From: Sphingobacterium faecale
Lineage (GTDB): Bacteria > Bacteroidota > Bacteroidia > Sphingobacteriales > Sphingobacteriaceae
Reading direction: 5' to 3'
DNA: 64,000 bases
Assembly (NCBI RefSeq): GCF_016746095.1
Contig: NZ_JAERTY010000011.1
Coordinates: forward strand, 1 to 64,000
Shown here: in pieces, positions 8,053 through 15,229 of the stretch
Layout: each line of letters opens with the position of its first letter
Position numbering within the stretch: the first letter of the stretch is position 1
The notes under the pieces: generated by a model
Databases searched by the model: none
What the model was told of the DNA's origin: nothing
Seen by the model: the letters and a program-made list of their open reading frames with translations, nothing else
Program-made: the position numbers and the translations under genes

Positions 8053-8496
8053 CTAAAGTGGTCTTTGTGAATAACCATCTTGATCTATATCAATGCTTGG
8101 ATCGTTTATAGCGATTTCTACCGCATTTGGATGATTGTCTAAGACGTCTTGTACACTGCTATATCCCGTCAGGTCAGTGTCAATAGACGTGCCTGTAAAC
8201 TTCAACGCTACACCACAGTAATCACCCGCATTACCTTGTTGTGCACAGTTTGCATGGTCATTGGGAAGCGGTGCGGACATTGGCGTGGTGGATTTAAAAG
8301 TCTGATTGGCGGCGTCTGTATCATTTGTTTCGTCAAGCGCATACCAATACACCTCTTCCAGTACAACCGGTTTTTGTAGTGCATCTACTTTGTTCGTTAT
8401 TCTGTCGTCTTTTGCCTGTACAAAAAAGAAGATTCCCATAGTCAGCAATGCTGCTGCTCCTACTATTGCGATGATTTTATTTTTTAAAGTTTCCAT
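8053..8496 (-). CDS. Small exported protein with two cysteines (DUF6520-like)
   Basis: 147 residues from ATG 8496; a longer frame to 8544 puts a hydrophilic, proline-rich stretch before the signal and is less likely. There is an N-terminal membrane or signal segment (KIIAIVGAAALLTMGIFFFV). The mature part has a YWYALDE motif and two cysteines spaced C-x8-C (NCAQQGNAGDYCG). The protein at 23449-23724 shares the layout: signal, W[FY]Y.LDE, C-x7-C. The family label is tentative. The gene lies convergent to locus 1 and downstream of a Crp/Fnr gene. A role as an exported disulfide or metal-binding peptide working with the TlpA-like protein is possible but unproven. Confidence 0.6.
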   Translation of the reverse strand: METLKNKIIAIVGAAALLTMGIFFFVQAKDDRITNKVDALQKPVVLEEVYWYALDETNDTDAANQTFKSTTPMSAPLPNDHANCAQQGNAGDYCGVALKFTGTSIDTDLTGYSSVQDVLDNHPNAVEIAINDPSIDIDQDGYSQRPL

Positions 8497-8580
8497 ATGT
8501 TTATATTCTGGATCCGGAGGCAGGCCATTTTGTTTTTGCGGCACTGCCTCCAGTTTGTTTTAAAATAGTTTTTTGTTTTT

Positions 8581-8598
8581 TGTGTGCTCTAGCACACA
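8581..8598. promoter_or_regulatory. 18-bp palindrome, candidate Crp/Fnr-type operator
   Basis: TGTGTGCT and AGCACACA form perfect 8-bp arms around CT. It lies 85 bp upstream of the small exported protein's ATG and downstream of the Crp/Fnr-type gene. There is no T run on either strand, so it is more likely an operator than a terminator. Confidence 0.4.
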
Positions 8599-8715
8599 GT
8601 TCTATTTTAGGGCCTGCCAGTTCCGTCGTAGCAGAAGGGCGTGGCCCTGCCCGTGAATAGGGTGAATTTCTTAGGATGCTTGTGTTTGTGATTCATTTTC
8701 AGTTACCTTATGTTT

Positions 8716-9399
8716 TCATTTCAAAGGTCGCTGCTTTTTATTGCCCCGCCTGCGTCCCCTGGGGACACAATCTTTACGTTGGTTGCGGCCGGTCAACATA
8801 AAGCGGTTTGTACGGCATATGGTGCTACGCGATATCTGCAGCAGATCCTGTTTTTCTTCCTGCAGGAGTAGTTGGTTCAGGTCGGGGAATAAGGTCGTGA
8901 ACTCCATATAGATGGATGCCGGATCTTTGATCATGGCGATGCGGCGCAGCTTGCTCAGCTGCCTTTTCTTTTTGTTGGCCAGTGCCGCCATGAGTGTGTT
9001 AAAAATCGGATCATTCTCCTTTAGCGCCTTCAGTTTAGCGTAAGGGATGCTGACCACAAGACTCGGGCGTAGCGTGATGATATGGCCTACATTGGGACTC
9101 TTCGTATAGAGGTGTTCGGTGGATAGCATCCCCATCTGGGGGAGACCTATCGCGTAGATCTGCCTTTTGATATTTTTGGTCTTCGGATCTTCTTCATACC
9201 GTACCCGCGCCAGCATGCCCGAGCAGATGTAAAATACCTGCTCTGCGGTCGACCCTTCTTTATATATATAGGTATTCCTGGGGTAGATTTTATAGGTGGT
9301 ATGCTGTTCGATCCAGTCTTCGTGCTGCGGTAATACCGTACCGAATTTGCCCAGATGGCTGGTCAAAATTCGGATAGCTTCCTTTTGTGTTGTTTCCAT
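8716..9399 (-). CDS. Crp/Fnr-family transcriptional regulator
   Basis: 227 residues. Residues about 20-130 form a cyclic-nucleotide-binding-like beta barrel (IYPRNTYIYKEGSTAEQVFYICSGMLARVRY is the diagnostic stretch, given here as residue pattern Y-x2-EGS...F-x-I-x-SG). Next comes a dimerisation helix rich in KKKRQLSKLRR, then a helix-turn-helix (about 178-205: QEEKQDLLQISRSTICRTNR). The last 20 residues are unusually basic (GRRRGNKKQRPLK) and may reflect a frameshifted end. The effector is unknown, and there is no iron-sulfur cysteine cluster. It is transcribed toward the small exported protein gene and may control it through the palindrome between them. Confidence 0.8.
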   Translation of the reverse strand: METTQKEAIRILTSHLGKFGTVLPQHEDWIEQHTTYKIYPRNTYIYKEGSTAEQVFYICSGMLARVRYEEDPKTKNIKRQIYAIGLPQMGMLSTEHLYTKSPNVGHIITLRPSLVVSIPYAKLKALKENDPIFNTLMAALANKKKRQLSKLRRIAMIKDPASIYMEFTTLFPDLNQLLLQEEKQDLLQISRSTICRTNRFMLTGRNQRKDCVPRGRRRGNKKQRPLK

Positions 9400-10142
9400 G
9401 ATTATTCAGGGATAAAAGTTGTTGTTTACAGTGACCAAAGAGAAGGCGGCCTGTGCCGGACTGCTAGGCACAGGCTTACCTTTCCCTTGTAAATTGGTTT
9501 TGTCGCTTGTGTTCTTTTTTTATGTCCGGTTTGTACAGATATCATCGCGTATGCGAATGGGTTTGGAATTTTTTAAAATCATAAGACATAGTTGGCAGGC
9601 TGTATCAGTATAAGAGTGGTACAGCCCTGTCATTGGTTTACAAAAAGGTACTTCATCGTTAAGCACATTTTGAAAACATACGTCGGTAACTGTATTGTGC
9701 TTAGAAATTTGAAGATGTGTAATCCAGGCATATAGTACAAGGTATTTTACACGGATGCCTGTTATCGCCTGATAAGTGCCTGATTTTTGGTGATAATTAA
9801 ATGGCAAGCAGCAGTTTGAAAAAACCTTTAAGATGCTGGACAAGCGTGGTAACTCCAATGGTGTTACAGAGTGGGAGAACATATTCATACCCAGATTCGA
9901 GCAATTAAAATAAAGAAGCATCTAAGAAAAGCCATATCAATCATCAAATATGGTCTTGAATATATCGCAGAGTGTTTGTTATCAGGATTCAATAGGCTAT
10001 CGATCAATCTGGTATTTTTTTTGTCATGTACTTAGAAATTAAAGAATAAATAGCTTCTGCGAAGGATAGTGCTGATCCAATAAATGATTTCATTGCAAAA
10101 CTTGAAATTTTTAAAAGAAAATGGAAATGCCTAACTTTGAAT
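9400..10142. other. Mostly non-coding stretch with gene debris
   Basis: No intact gene is evident. A 38-codon remnant is recognisable at 9797-9913. A 133-codon minus-strand frame at 9520-9921 covers that remnant and looks like its shadow: it has cysteine- and histidine-rich random composition and no start context. Confidence 0.45.
9797..9913 (+). pseudogene. C-terminal remnant of an unidentified protein
   Basis: A frame open from 9797 to TAA 9911-9913 reads like real protein (KQQFEKTFKMLDKRGNSNG then TEWENIFIPRFEQLK). It follows directly on a stop codon and has no start. It looks like the last 35 or so residues of a lost gene. I cannot name the family. Confidence 0.3.
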
Positions 10143-10346
10143 ATGGACAAATTCAGGTTAGATAGAACGGCGTTTAAAGGGCAAACTGCCAGAGAAGCAT
10201 CTGATCATAGGGGATACTATTCGAAATTAGATTGGAAGGAAAGGTTAAAAGTTGCATATTATTTGAATAGTATAGCTTTTAATTTCCCATTTGATAATCC
10301 TCCCAGAATGGATAAATCTAAGTTTTCTGCTTCAACAAGAAGTTAA
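10143..10346 (+). CDS. Small protein paired with a nucleotidyltransferase
   Basis: 67 residues from ATG 10143; a TTG at 10137 would add two residues. The composition is charged. It has a conserved-looking centre (W-K-E-R-L-K-V-A-Y-Y-L-N-S-I-A-F-N-F) and a C-terminal NPPRMDKSKFSASTR tail. Small proteins of this form are common directly before nucleotidyltransferase genes in Bacteroidota; here the gap is two bases. It may be the partner or antitoxin of a two-gene module, but no function is established. Confidence 0.6.
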   Translation: MDKFRLDRTAFKGQTAREASDHRGYYSKLDWKERLKVAYYLNSIAFNFPFDNPPRMDKSKFSASTRS

Positions 10347-10348
10347 GT

Positions 10349-10801
10349 ATGGGCAATATTTTTAATGAAGATTTTAGAGATTTTTTATCGTGCTTGAATA
10401 AGTGTCAGGTGAGGTATATTCTTGTAGGTGGTTTTGCGGTGATCTTACACGGATATTCACGGACGACAGGTGATATGGATATTTGGGTTGAGCGAACTCA
10501 AACCAATTACAATAGACTTAGGGCTGCTTTCTTAGAATTTGGAATGCCAGTATTTGATATGACAGAGGAAAATTTTTTATCCCACCCTTCTTGGGATGTA
10601 TTTACTTTTGGTGTACCACCTGTCGCAATAGATATCATGGTTAAAGTTAAAGGACTAGATTTTACAAACAATTATAATCAATCAATTATTTTCGAAGACG
10701 ACGATTTATCTATTAGAACGCTTCATAAAGATCAACTCATTGCCGCTAAAAAGAACAGTAATAGGCCTAAAGATCAGGATGATATAGAGAATCTGTCTTA
10801 A
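10349..10801 (+). CDS. Nucleotidyltransferase-fold protein (MNT/AbiEii-like)
   Basis: 150 residues. The nucleotidyltransferase signature is clear: VGGFAVILHGYSRTTGDMDIWV, with the GG at 27-28 and paired aspartates Asp42 and Asp44. A third acidic residue lies in VAIDIMVKV. The C-terminus has the usual HKDQLIAAKKNSNRPKDQDD helix. Such proteins transfer nucleotides to RNA or protein and often act in toxin-antitoxin or abortive-infection modules. The small gene two bases upstream is the likely partner. The protein may be complete or miss only a few terminal residues. Confidence 0.75.
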   Translation: MGNIFNEDFRDFLSCLNKCQVRYILVGGFAVILHGYSRTTGDMDIWVERTQTNYNRLRAAFLEFGMPVFDMTEENFLSHPSWDVFTFGVPPVAIDIMVKVKGLDFTNNYNQSIIFEDDDLSIRTLHKDQLIAAKKNSNRPKDQDDIENLS

Positions 10802-10850
10802 TGTTGATTTAACTGGTTATATAAAAACTTCATCTATCAAGATATTTCAG

Positions 10851-11105
10851 TTGATTTATTCAGTCGCTTGTATTGCGGTATGGACTAATCGGCATCAGTT
10901 CCACTTGGTCCACAGTTCGCTCCGTAAACTGTTGAAGGCATTGCCTGCGGCTAAGTTCTGCCGTATCCACCAGTCATATGTAATCAATATTGAACATATC
11001 CACGATGTAGATGGCAGTACCGTAAACTTGCAGAATGGGATGGAATTGAAAATCGGTACTCATTTTAGAAAGGCATTTTTGGAGAAGCTGCTGATACAGG
11101 GATAG
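10851..11105 (+). pseudogene. LytTR DNA-binding domain fragment
   Basis: 84 residues matching the C-terminal LytTR domain of the regulator at 28457-29161: FHLVHSSLRKLL, FCRIHQSYVIN, ELKIGTHFRKAFLEKLL. The receiver domain and the beginning of LytTR are missing, and no start context is visible, so this is a truncated gene. Its last 15 codons lie inside the 476-bp direct repeat and are repeated at 12220-12264. Confidence 0.75.
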
Positions 11106-11536
11106 CAGCTAGGAAATTTGCATTTTTTTAATTTGTTTTTATTCCGATATTTAAATATCACCTCTTGATATTTATCCTTATAGGGAGAGGTTAACTGGTT
11201 TTGTCTGCATTATTTACCTTGCAGGCTTTTGGGGCCGTGCTTCGGCGCGGTCGGACTGACCGGGGTCCTGCCCTATGAAAAACAAACATGTCTAAATATT
11301 TAATCTTACAACAGTTACAACATATCAAAGAACTGGTCATTTCTTCCTTGACCGGAGAGGAGCTTACAGCACTATCGATACAGGAACATCTATCGCTGCT
11401 TCTCGAGCATGCGGATGTCCAAGAGCTCTGCGAAAATGACCAGCAGCGTTTTCTTAAGCTTTTAAAGCGCCTATTTCCGGAATGGACCATCGAACCACTG
11501 CCGGTACCACCGCCCGAACGGGTCGATATCGCCTAT
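11061..11536 (+). repeat. 476-bp direct repeat, copy A
   Basis: Matches 12220-12695 at a constant offset of 1159 bp with no indels and about eight visible substitutions (roughly 98 percent). It contains the last 15 codons of the LytTR fragment, a 14-bp palindrome (GATATTTAAATATC) and the first 83 codons of the winged-helix gene. The repeat stops abruptly inside that gene, truncating it. Confidence 0.92.
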
Positions 11537-11539
11537 TAA
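11288..11539 (+). pseudogene. Truncated copy of the winged-helix gene (first 83 codons)
   Basis: Nearly identical to the first 83 residues of the intact protein at 12447-12902 (LILQQLQHIKELV..., PPPERVDIAY). It then meets a stop codon created at the repeat boundary (11537-11539). The DNA-binding half is absent, so it should not work as a regulator. A dominant-negative role is conceivable but speculative. Confidence 0.8.
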
Positions 11540-11680
11540 AGCTTTCGGTTCACTTCGTCTTCAAAATCTGCTTTAATAAATTCCCAATATTTACCGCGAA
11601 GGCATATCGGGTCAAAATTGTTATCAGCTTTGATGAAAGCTTTAAGAATATTGGCATTACTTGTTGGTATGGAGTGTCAT
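11536..11680 (-). pseudogene. Collapsed AbiEii-type toxin gene remnant
   Basis: The last seven codons of the upstream antitoxin frame read MTLHTNK. That resembles the usual start of AbiEii/AbiGii nucleotidyltransferase toxins. A shifted frame after it (11536-11653) then reads like a protein C-terminus (LRGKYWEFIKADFEDEVNRKL). Almost the whole toxin would have been deleted between the two. The interpretation rests on remembered family starts and operon order and is moderate at best. Confidence 0.4.
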
Positions 11681-12145
11681 GGGATTTGTAATCGGATCAG
11701 CTAGAGCATGTTTTATCTTGGATTCTCCATAAAAATGTGCAATTTCTTCCTGTTCTTTTTTATTTCCACGTTCATAAACCCGTTGGATAACAGCTTTATA
11801 TTGTTTTTGCCAATCTATTTTCTCTATATCGGTATCCCAGAATAATGCTTTACGTAGTACTTTTAGATTGGGCTTTCTATTCTCTTCTTTCTGTTTGGTT
11901 TGCGCGATATCATAATAAGTCTGGAGAAGTGCAAATGTGCCTTCCTCCAGCTCTAGAGCCTCGTCTACCTTAAGAGCCAATGTAATACTGATACCTCTTT
12001 TGCCTTTTATTATTGCATTGAAAGTCTGTTTGTGAGCATCAATTGAATGTGCAAAAGGGCTTGGTTTAATATGGCGTTTTTTTAATTCTCTCTCCAGTAT
12101 CAAACCTGGGTGTATTCCTTTAAATCTTTCCAGGTTCTTTTCCAT
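11657..12145 (-). CDS. HigA-like helix-turn-helix antitoxin
   Basis: 162 residues from ATG 12145 (MEKNLERFKGIHPG); the frame continues upstream to 12214 but without a better start. The HigA/XRE pattern is clear: GLILERELKKR, then SPFAHSIDAHKQTFNAIIKGKRGI as the helix-turn-helix, then LALKVDEALELEEG. The C-terminal half (LFWDTDIEKIDWQ, AVIQRVYERGNKKEQEEIAHFYG) matches a Bacteroidota antitoxin type that usually precedes an AbiEii nucleotidyltransferase toxin. Here the toxin is reduced to scraps. The gene sits alone in the 683-bp segment between the two 476-bp repeats, so it arrived as, or remained from, an inserted module. Confidence 0.75.
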   Translation of the reverse strand: MEKNLERFKGIHPGLILERELKKRHIKPSPFAHSIDAHKQTFNAIIKGKRGISITLALKVDEALELEEGTFALLQTYYDIAQTKQKEENRKPNLKVLRKALFWDTDIEKIDWQKQYKAVIQRVYERGNKKEQEEIAHFYGESKIKHALADPITNPMTLHTNK

Positions 12146-12219
12146 AATACAAATGTAAGCAATTTTGGTTACTTTTGTGTGGTTTTTCAAAAAATGAAAC
12201 TGTTGTTTTGCCATTTTAC

Positions 12220-12264
12220 CATTTTAGAAAGGCATTTTTGGAGAAGCTGCTGATGCAGAGATAG
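12220..12264 (+). pseudogene. 15-codon LytTR 3' remnant in repeat copy B
   Basis: Encodes HFRKAFLEKLLMQR and a stop, the same end as the LytTR fragment at 10851-11105. It is preceded by the unrelated antitoxin promoter region, which marks the left boundary of the duplication at 12220. Confidence 0.75.
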
Positions 12265-12695
12265 CAGCTAGGAAATTTGCATTTTTTTAATTTGTTTTTA
12301 TTCCGATATTTAAATATCACCTCTTGATATTTATCCTTATAGGGAGAGGTTAACTGGTTTTGTCTGCATTATTTACCTTGCAGGCTTTTGGGGCCGTGCT
12401 TCAGCGCGGTCGGACTGACCGGGGTCCTGCCCTATGAAAAACAAACATGCCTAAATATTTAATCTTACAACAGTTACAACATATCAAAGAACTGGTCATT
12501 TCTTCCTTGACCGGAGAAGAGCTTACAGCACTATCGATACAGGAACATCTATCGCTGCTCCTCGAGCATGCGGATGTCCAGGAGCTCTGCGAAAATGACC
12601 AGCAGCGTTTACTTAAGCTTTTAAAGCGCCTATTTCCGGAATGGACCATCGAACCACTGCCGGTACCACCGCCCGAACGGGTCGATATCGCCTAT
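12220..12695 (+). repeat. 476-bp direct repeat, copy B
   Basis: Second copy of the repeat at 11061-11536. Here the winged-helix frame continues past the repeat end and is intact, so copy B is joined to the original downstream sequence. Copy A is joined to the original upstream LytTR sequence. Confidence 0.92.
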
Positions 12696-12902
12696 GCGCT
12701 GCGGGTACTCGATGTGGCGCGGTCCACATTTTACCGCTCTATCGATAAAAAGCTGCTGAAGCGGTCGGGCAAGATCGGCGAAAAACCAGTCTATCTCAAG
12801 GCCGACGTAGACTGGCTAGGGGTCGAAGCCGAGCGTATGGGCAAAGGGGGCTGGGTGTACCGAAAACTGTGGAAACAGAGGCAAGGTTCGAATGACGCTT
12901 AA
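12447..12902 (+). CDS. Winged-helix/AlpA-like DNA-binding protein
   Basis: 151 residues. The N-terminal half is helical and acidic (LSIQEHLSLLLEHADVQ, LKLLKRLFPEWTIEPLPVPPPERV). The C-terminal half has an excisionase/MerR-like helix-turn-helix: ALRVLDVARSTFYRSIDKKLL then KPVYLKADVDWL. Small proteins with this domain are typical of phage and integrative elements. It precedes the FnIII/DUF5675 cassette by about 640 bp, with a strong terminator between, so it is a separate transcript that may regulate the cassette. A truncated twin lies 1.16 kb upstream. Confidence 0.6.
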   Translation: MPKYLILQQLQHIKELVISSLTGEELTALSIQEHLSLLLEHADVQELCENDQQRLLKLLKRLFPEWTIEPLPVPPPERVDIAYALRVLDVARSTFYRSIDKKLLKRSGKIGEKPVYLKADVDWLGVEAERMGKGGWVYRKLWKQRQGSNDA

Positions 12903-13185
12903 GGGGGCGGTGAGTTGATTGCGGCCGGTTTTCCGGATTACCTTTTCACTTTTGCTCCTGCCTGATCCGTCGGAAGGAGCTCTGTCCCGGCGGTCTGGAT
13001 GCCCTTTGGAGGGGAGGAAACAGCCTTGATGAGACGAAGGGACTTTTCTTTCTGAAAAGTGCTGCGTGGATCATCGCTGGTCAGCCGATTTAAGAGCAGG
13101 ACAGGCTCCGTCCTGTCGTATAGTAGATACTTTTATTCTTCCGCAGGTGGAGTGTGCTGAAGAGGGCATTTGGGCCTGATTACTA

Positions 13186-13220
13186 GGGGGCGGTTGTACA
13201 GTACGACCGTCCCCTTTTTT
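13186..13220 (+). terminator. Strong rho-independent terminator
   Basis: A roughly 14-bp stem (13186-13199 with 13201-13214, two G-U pairs) is followed by six T. It separates the winged-helix gene from the FnIII cassette. Confidence 0.8.
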
Positions 13221-13450
13221 GTTTTTTGGTGTTCCGGATTCGGATGCCACCTCGGCAGTTTGTGGTGTACGGCTCCAGACGGTCAGCTTTGCTCTCCCGG
13301 ATTCGGTCAGACCTGTCCGTACCGCTTCATCAGGAGTGCGCTACCGGCCGGACTGCGGCCCTATCCATGACATACCGATCGCAAAACAGGCCTCTTCCGG
13401 GAGAGATTGGGACAGCAGTTGTCCGATGTTGTCCCGTATTGTCCCATTTC

Positions 13451-13481
13451 TTGATACCGCTTTTATTGGCCGCTATGTTTG
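13451..13481 (+). promoter_or_regulatory. Bacteroidota promoter of the FnIII/DUF5675 cassette
   Basis: TTG at 13451-13453 and TATGTTTG at 13474-13481 are separated by 20 nt, close to the -33/-7 consensus of the phylum. The start site would fall near 13488, giving a leader of about 56 nt. Confidence 0.6.
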
Positions 13482-13543
13482 CCCATGTAATGTTCGTCCG
13501 GAAGTGCATTACAAGGAACAGTGGTAAACAAAAAATCAAAAAA

Positions 13544-14176
13544 ATGAGAAAGAAAAAAGTTGTATTAGACTATTCGGGACTGAAGGATGATGAGTTCAGT
13601 ACCCTGGCGGGCAAAGTCGTGGACTGTCTGGATGGGCATCCCCTTTTTACGGATCTACCGGTCGCCGTAGCAGACCTAAAAGCAGAGGTGGAGCTCTACA
13701 AAAGCCGCTGGCAGAAAGCGAGCCGGGGCGGTAGTCTGGTCGAAATTGCCGAAAAAAACGATACGAAAAGGGATGTGAGTGAAATGCTGCGTAAGATTGC
13801 TTTTTATGTCAATGAGGTGGGCAATGGGGTACGCTCAGCCCTGCTGAGCTCGGGCCTGATCCTGGAAGCGGATCCTAGCAGTATGCCTACACCCGCCAAG
13901 ACGACCAATGCCAGCCTGACAGATGGCCTGCAGCAGGATCAGTTTAAAGTGGGATTTGACCGCGTGCCCAATGCCCTACTGTACGAATACCAGATCTCGG
14001 ACAAGGATGACGAGCAGGGCAATCCTATATGGAGTGACAGCTACAGGACAGGCTCCACCCGGGGTAATGTATTTGCACCGGTGGTAAAGGACGTCACCTA
14101 TAGACTGCGTGTACGGGCTGTTAATAAGAAAGGAGCCGGCGATTGGAGTGATGTGGTGAGTCTAAGAGCACGTTAG
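13544..14176 (+). CDS. Fibronectin type III domain protein of a small phage-like cassette
   Basis: 210 residues from ATG 13544. The open frame extends to 13226, but the upstream part crosses the promoter and has no protein-like composition. Residues about 1-110 are helical and unassigned (VLDYSGLKDDEFSTLAGKV, DLKAEVELYKSRWQ). Residues about 125-210 form an FnIII-like beta sandwich ending YRLRVRAVNKKGAGDWSDVVSLRAR. There is no signal peptide. This protein type recurs in Sphingobacteriaceae genomes next to DUF5675 genes. The role is unknown; structural phage-derived proteins also carry FnIII domains. Confidence 0.65.
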   Translation: MRKKKVVLDYSGLKDDEFSTLAGKVVDCLDGHPLFTDLPVAVADLKAEVELYKSRWQKASRGGSLVEIAEKNDTKRDVSEMLRKIAFYVNEVGNGVRSALLSSGLILEADPSSMPTPAKTTNASLTDGLQQDQFKVGFDRVPNALLYEYQISDKDDEQGNPIWSDSYRTGSTRGNVFAPVVKDVTYRLRVRAVNKKGAGDWSDVVSLRAR

Positions 14177-14235
14177 ATAGCAAATGTGCTGATTCGCAAA
14201 TTTAAAATGGGGTTACCATATAACATAAAAACAAC

Positions 14236-14409
14236 ATGAACAAAATCATCAAAAAGATAAGTGGTGCGCTGCAGCTGGTATTAATGGCGCCGATCAAGCT
14301 GCCGGCGAAGGCACTGAGCATTATTAAATATCTAGCACTGGGATTAGGGATTCTCGAGAAAGTGACGGAGGAGGAAAGTGATGGAAGTGATGAAGTTAAC
14401 AAGTTATGA
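14236..14409 (+). CDS. 57-residue amphipathic/hydrophobic protein
   Basis: ATG 14236 to TGA 14409. The N-terminus is basic (MNKIIKKISG), followed by one long hydrophobic stretch broken by basic residues (ALQLVLMAPIKLPAKALSII, then KYLALGLGIL) and an acidic tail (EKVTEEESDGSDE). It lies between the FnIII and DUF5675 genes with short gaps and in the same direction. The composition suggests membrane association. I do not recognise a family. Confidence 0.5.
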   Translation: MNKIIKKISGALQLVLMAPIKLPAKALSIIKYLALGLGILEKVTEEESDGSDEVNKL

Positions 14410-14448
14410 AGTTAACTAGATAACACGATAACTCAAAAACAATATCTT

Positions 14449-14916
14449 ATGATAATAACGGTAATACGTGTCGGGGAGGGGAAGCAGAGTACCCTGTCTG
14501 AAGTGTATGTCGATGGGATATTCTTCTGCTATGGCCTTGAAGATGCGGTAAGGGATCAAAAGATCTGGGGGGCTACGGCTATTCCTGCCGGGACTTACAA
14601 ACTCGGTATGCGTAAGCTTGGTGCGCTGCATGCACGTTACACCCGGCTCTTTCCAAAATTTCATCGGGGTATGATCGAAATCCTGAATATTCCGGACTTC
14701 AGGTATGTGTACATCCACATCGGCAATACTATCGGGGATACGTCAGGCTGCCTGCTACTGGGGGATAGCTTTGTGCTGGAAGATGGGGACTATGAACTCC
14801 GAAAGTCAAAAGCAGCGTATAAGCGGCTGTATCAAGGGCTGTCCGGCGCGGTAGAAAGCGGCCGGGCAAGTGTGCAGCTGATCAATGCGTTTTGCGATAA
14901 GCCTATAACTTCATAG
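14449..14916 (+). CDS. DUF5675-family protein
   Basis: 155 residues. The family pattern is clear: a FCYGLEDAVRDQKIWGATAIPAG type core (E31-D32, R35, TAIPAGTY near 44-50), then IPDFRYVYIHIGNTIGDTSG with the GCLLLGD motif at about 100-106. The conserved His and Cys in IHIGN and SGCLL resemble the active-site layout of L,D-transpeptidase-like folds, but I know of no proven activity. There is no signal peptide. It is followed after 4 bp by a one-helix membrane protein, an arrangement reminiscent of an endolysin/holin pair. Confidence 0.75.
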   Translation: MIITVIRVGEGKQSTLSEVYVDGIFFCYGLEDAVRDQKIWGATAIPAGTYKLGMRKLGALHARYTRLFPKFHRGMIEILNIPDFRYVYIHIGNTIGDTSGCLLLGDSFVLEDGDYELRKSKAAYKRLYQGLSGAVESGRASVQLINAFCDKPITS

Positions 14917-14920
14917 CGTA

Positions 14921-15085
14921 ATGAAGCTAAATGAAATACGTGCAGGCACCCTAGGCGGTTCCTTGTGCAGCATATGGGCTTCGATCACCCTGGGTGATCT
15001 CTTGCAGACGGTAGTCCTGGCGGTGGTAGGTACCTTGGTCAGTTATATCATGTCTCGGATTCTGCAGAGGTCCAAGGGCAGATAG
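14921..15085 (+). CDS. 54-residue single-helix membrane protein (holin-like)
   Basis: ATG 14921, four bases after the DUF5675 stop, to TAG 15085. There are two hydrophobic stretches (GGSLCSIWASITL and DLLQTVVLAVVGTLVSYI) and a basic C-terminus (SRILQRSKGR). The size and charge pattern resemble small holins or membrane anchors of phage-derived cassettes. The evidence is limited to layout and context. Confidence 0.55.
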   Translation: MKLNEIRAGTLGGSLCSIWASITLGDLLQTVVLAVVGTLVSYIMSRILQRSKGR

Positions 15086-15188
15086 GGGACAGGCCCTAAA
15101 CGATAAGCGCTCGCTAAAATCAGAACGCGTTTCAGCCACAACCGGACGCGTATTTTTGTACTTGTTTTATTTTATAGGAATAATCCCA

Positions 15189-15196
15189 TACCTTTG
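15189..15196 (+). promoter_or_regulatory. -7 box of locus 2 sigma gene
   Basis: TACCTTTG matches TAnnTTTG. It is followed by CTATAA and CAGTTG spaced exactly as at 25170-25193, upstream of the truncated sigma gene. No good -33 TTG is found at the usual distance. Confidence 0.5.
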
Positions 15197-15229
15197 GACT
15201 ATAACCAGTTGAAGTAAACCAATACAGCT

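Larger units (their letters stand above)
12903..13543. other. GC-rich non-coding stretch with a terminator and a promoter
   Basis: Several overlapping frames exist on the plus strand, but none has a plausible start or composition. Recognisable items are a hairpin CAGGAC/GTCCTG near 13097-13118, the terminator at 13186-13220 and the promoter at 13451-13481. Confidence 0.5.

Noticed and set aside
9520..9921. 133-codon minus-strand ORF
   Set aside because: Covers the plus-strand remnant at 9797-9913, which reads as real protein; the minus frame is rich in Cys/His/Ser without domain character and has no start context.
11061..12695. Composite transposon flanked by insertion sequences
   Set aside because: The repeats contain no transposase and no terminal inverted repeats; they are duplicated host sequence (LytTR end and winged-helix start).
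13226..13543. N-terminal extension of the FnIII protein
   Set aside because: Crosses a promoter, begins just after a strong terminator, and the predicted residues are not protein-like; ATG 13544 is preferred.
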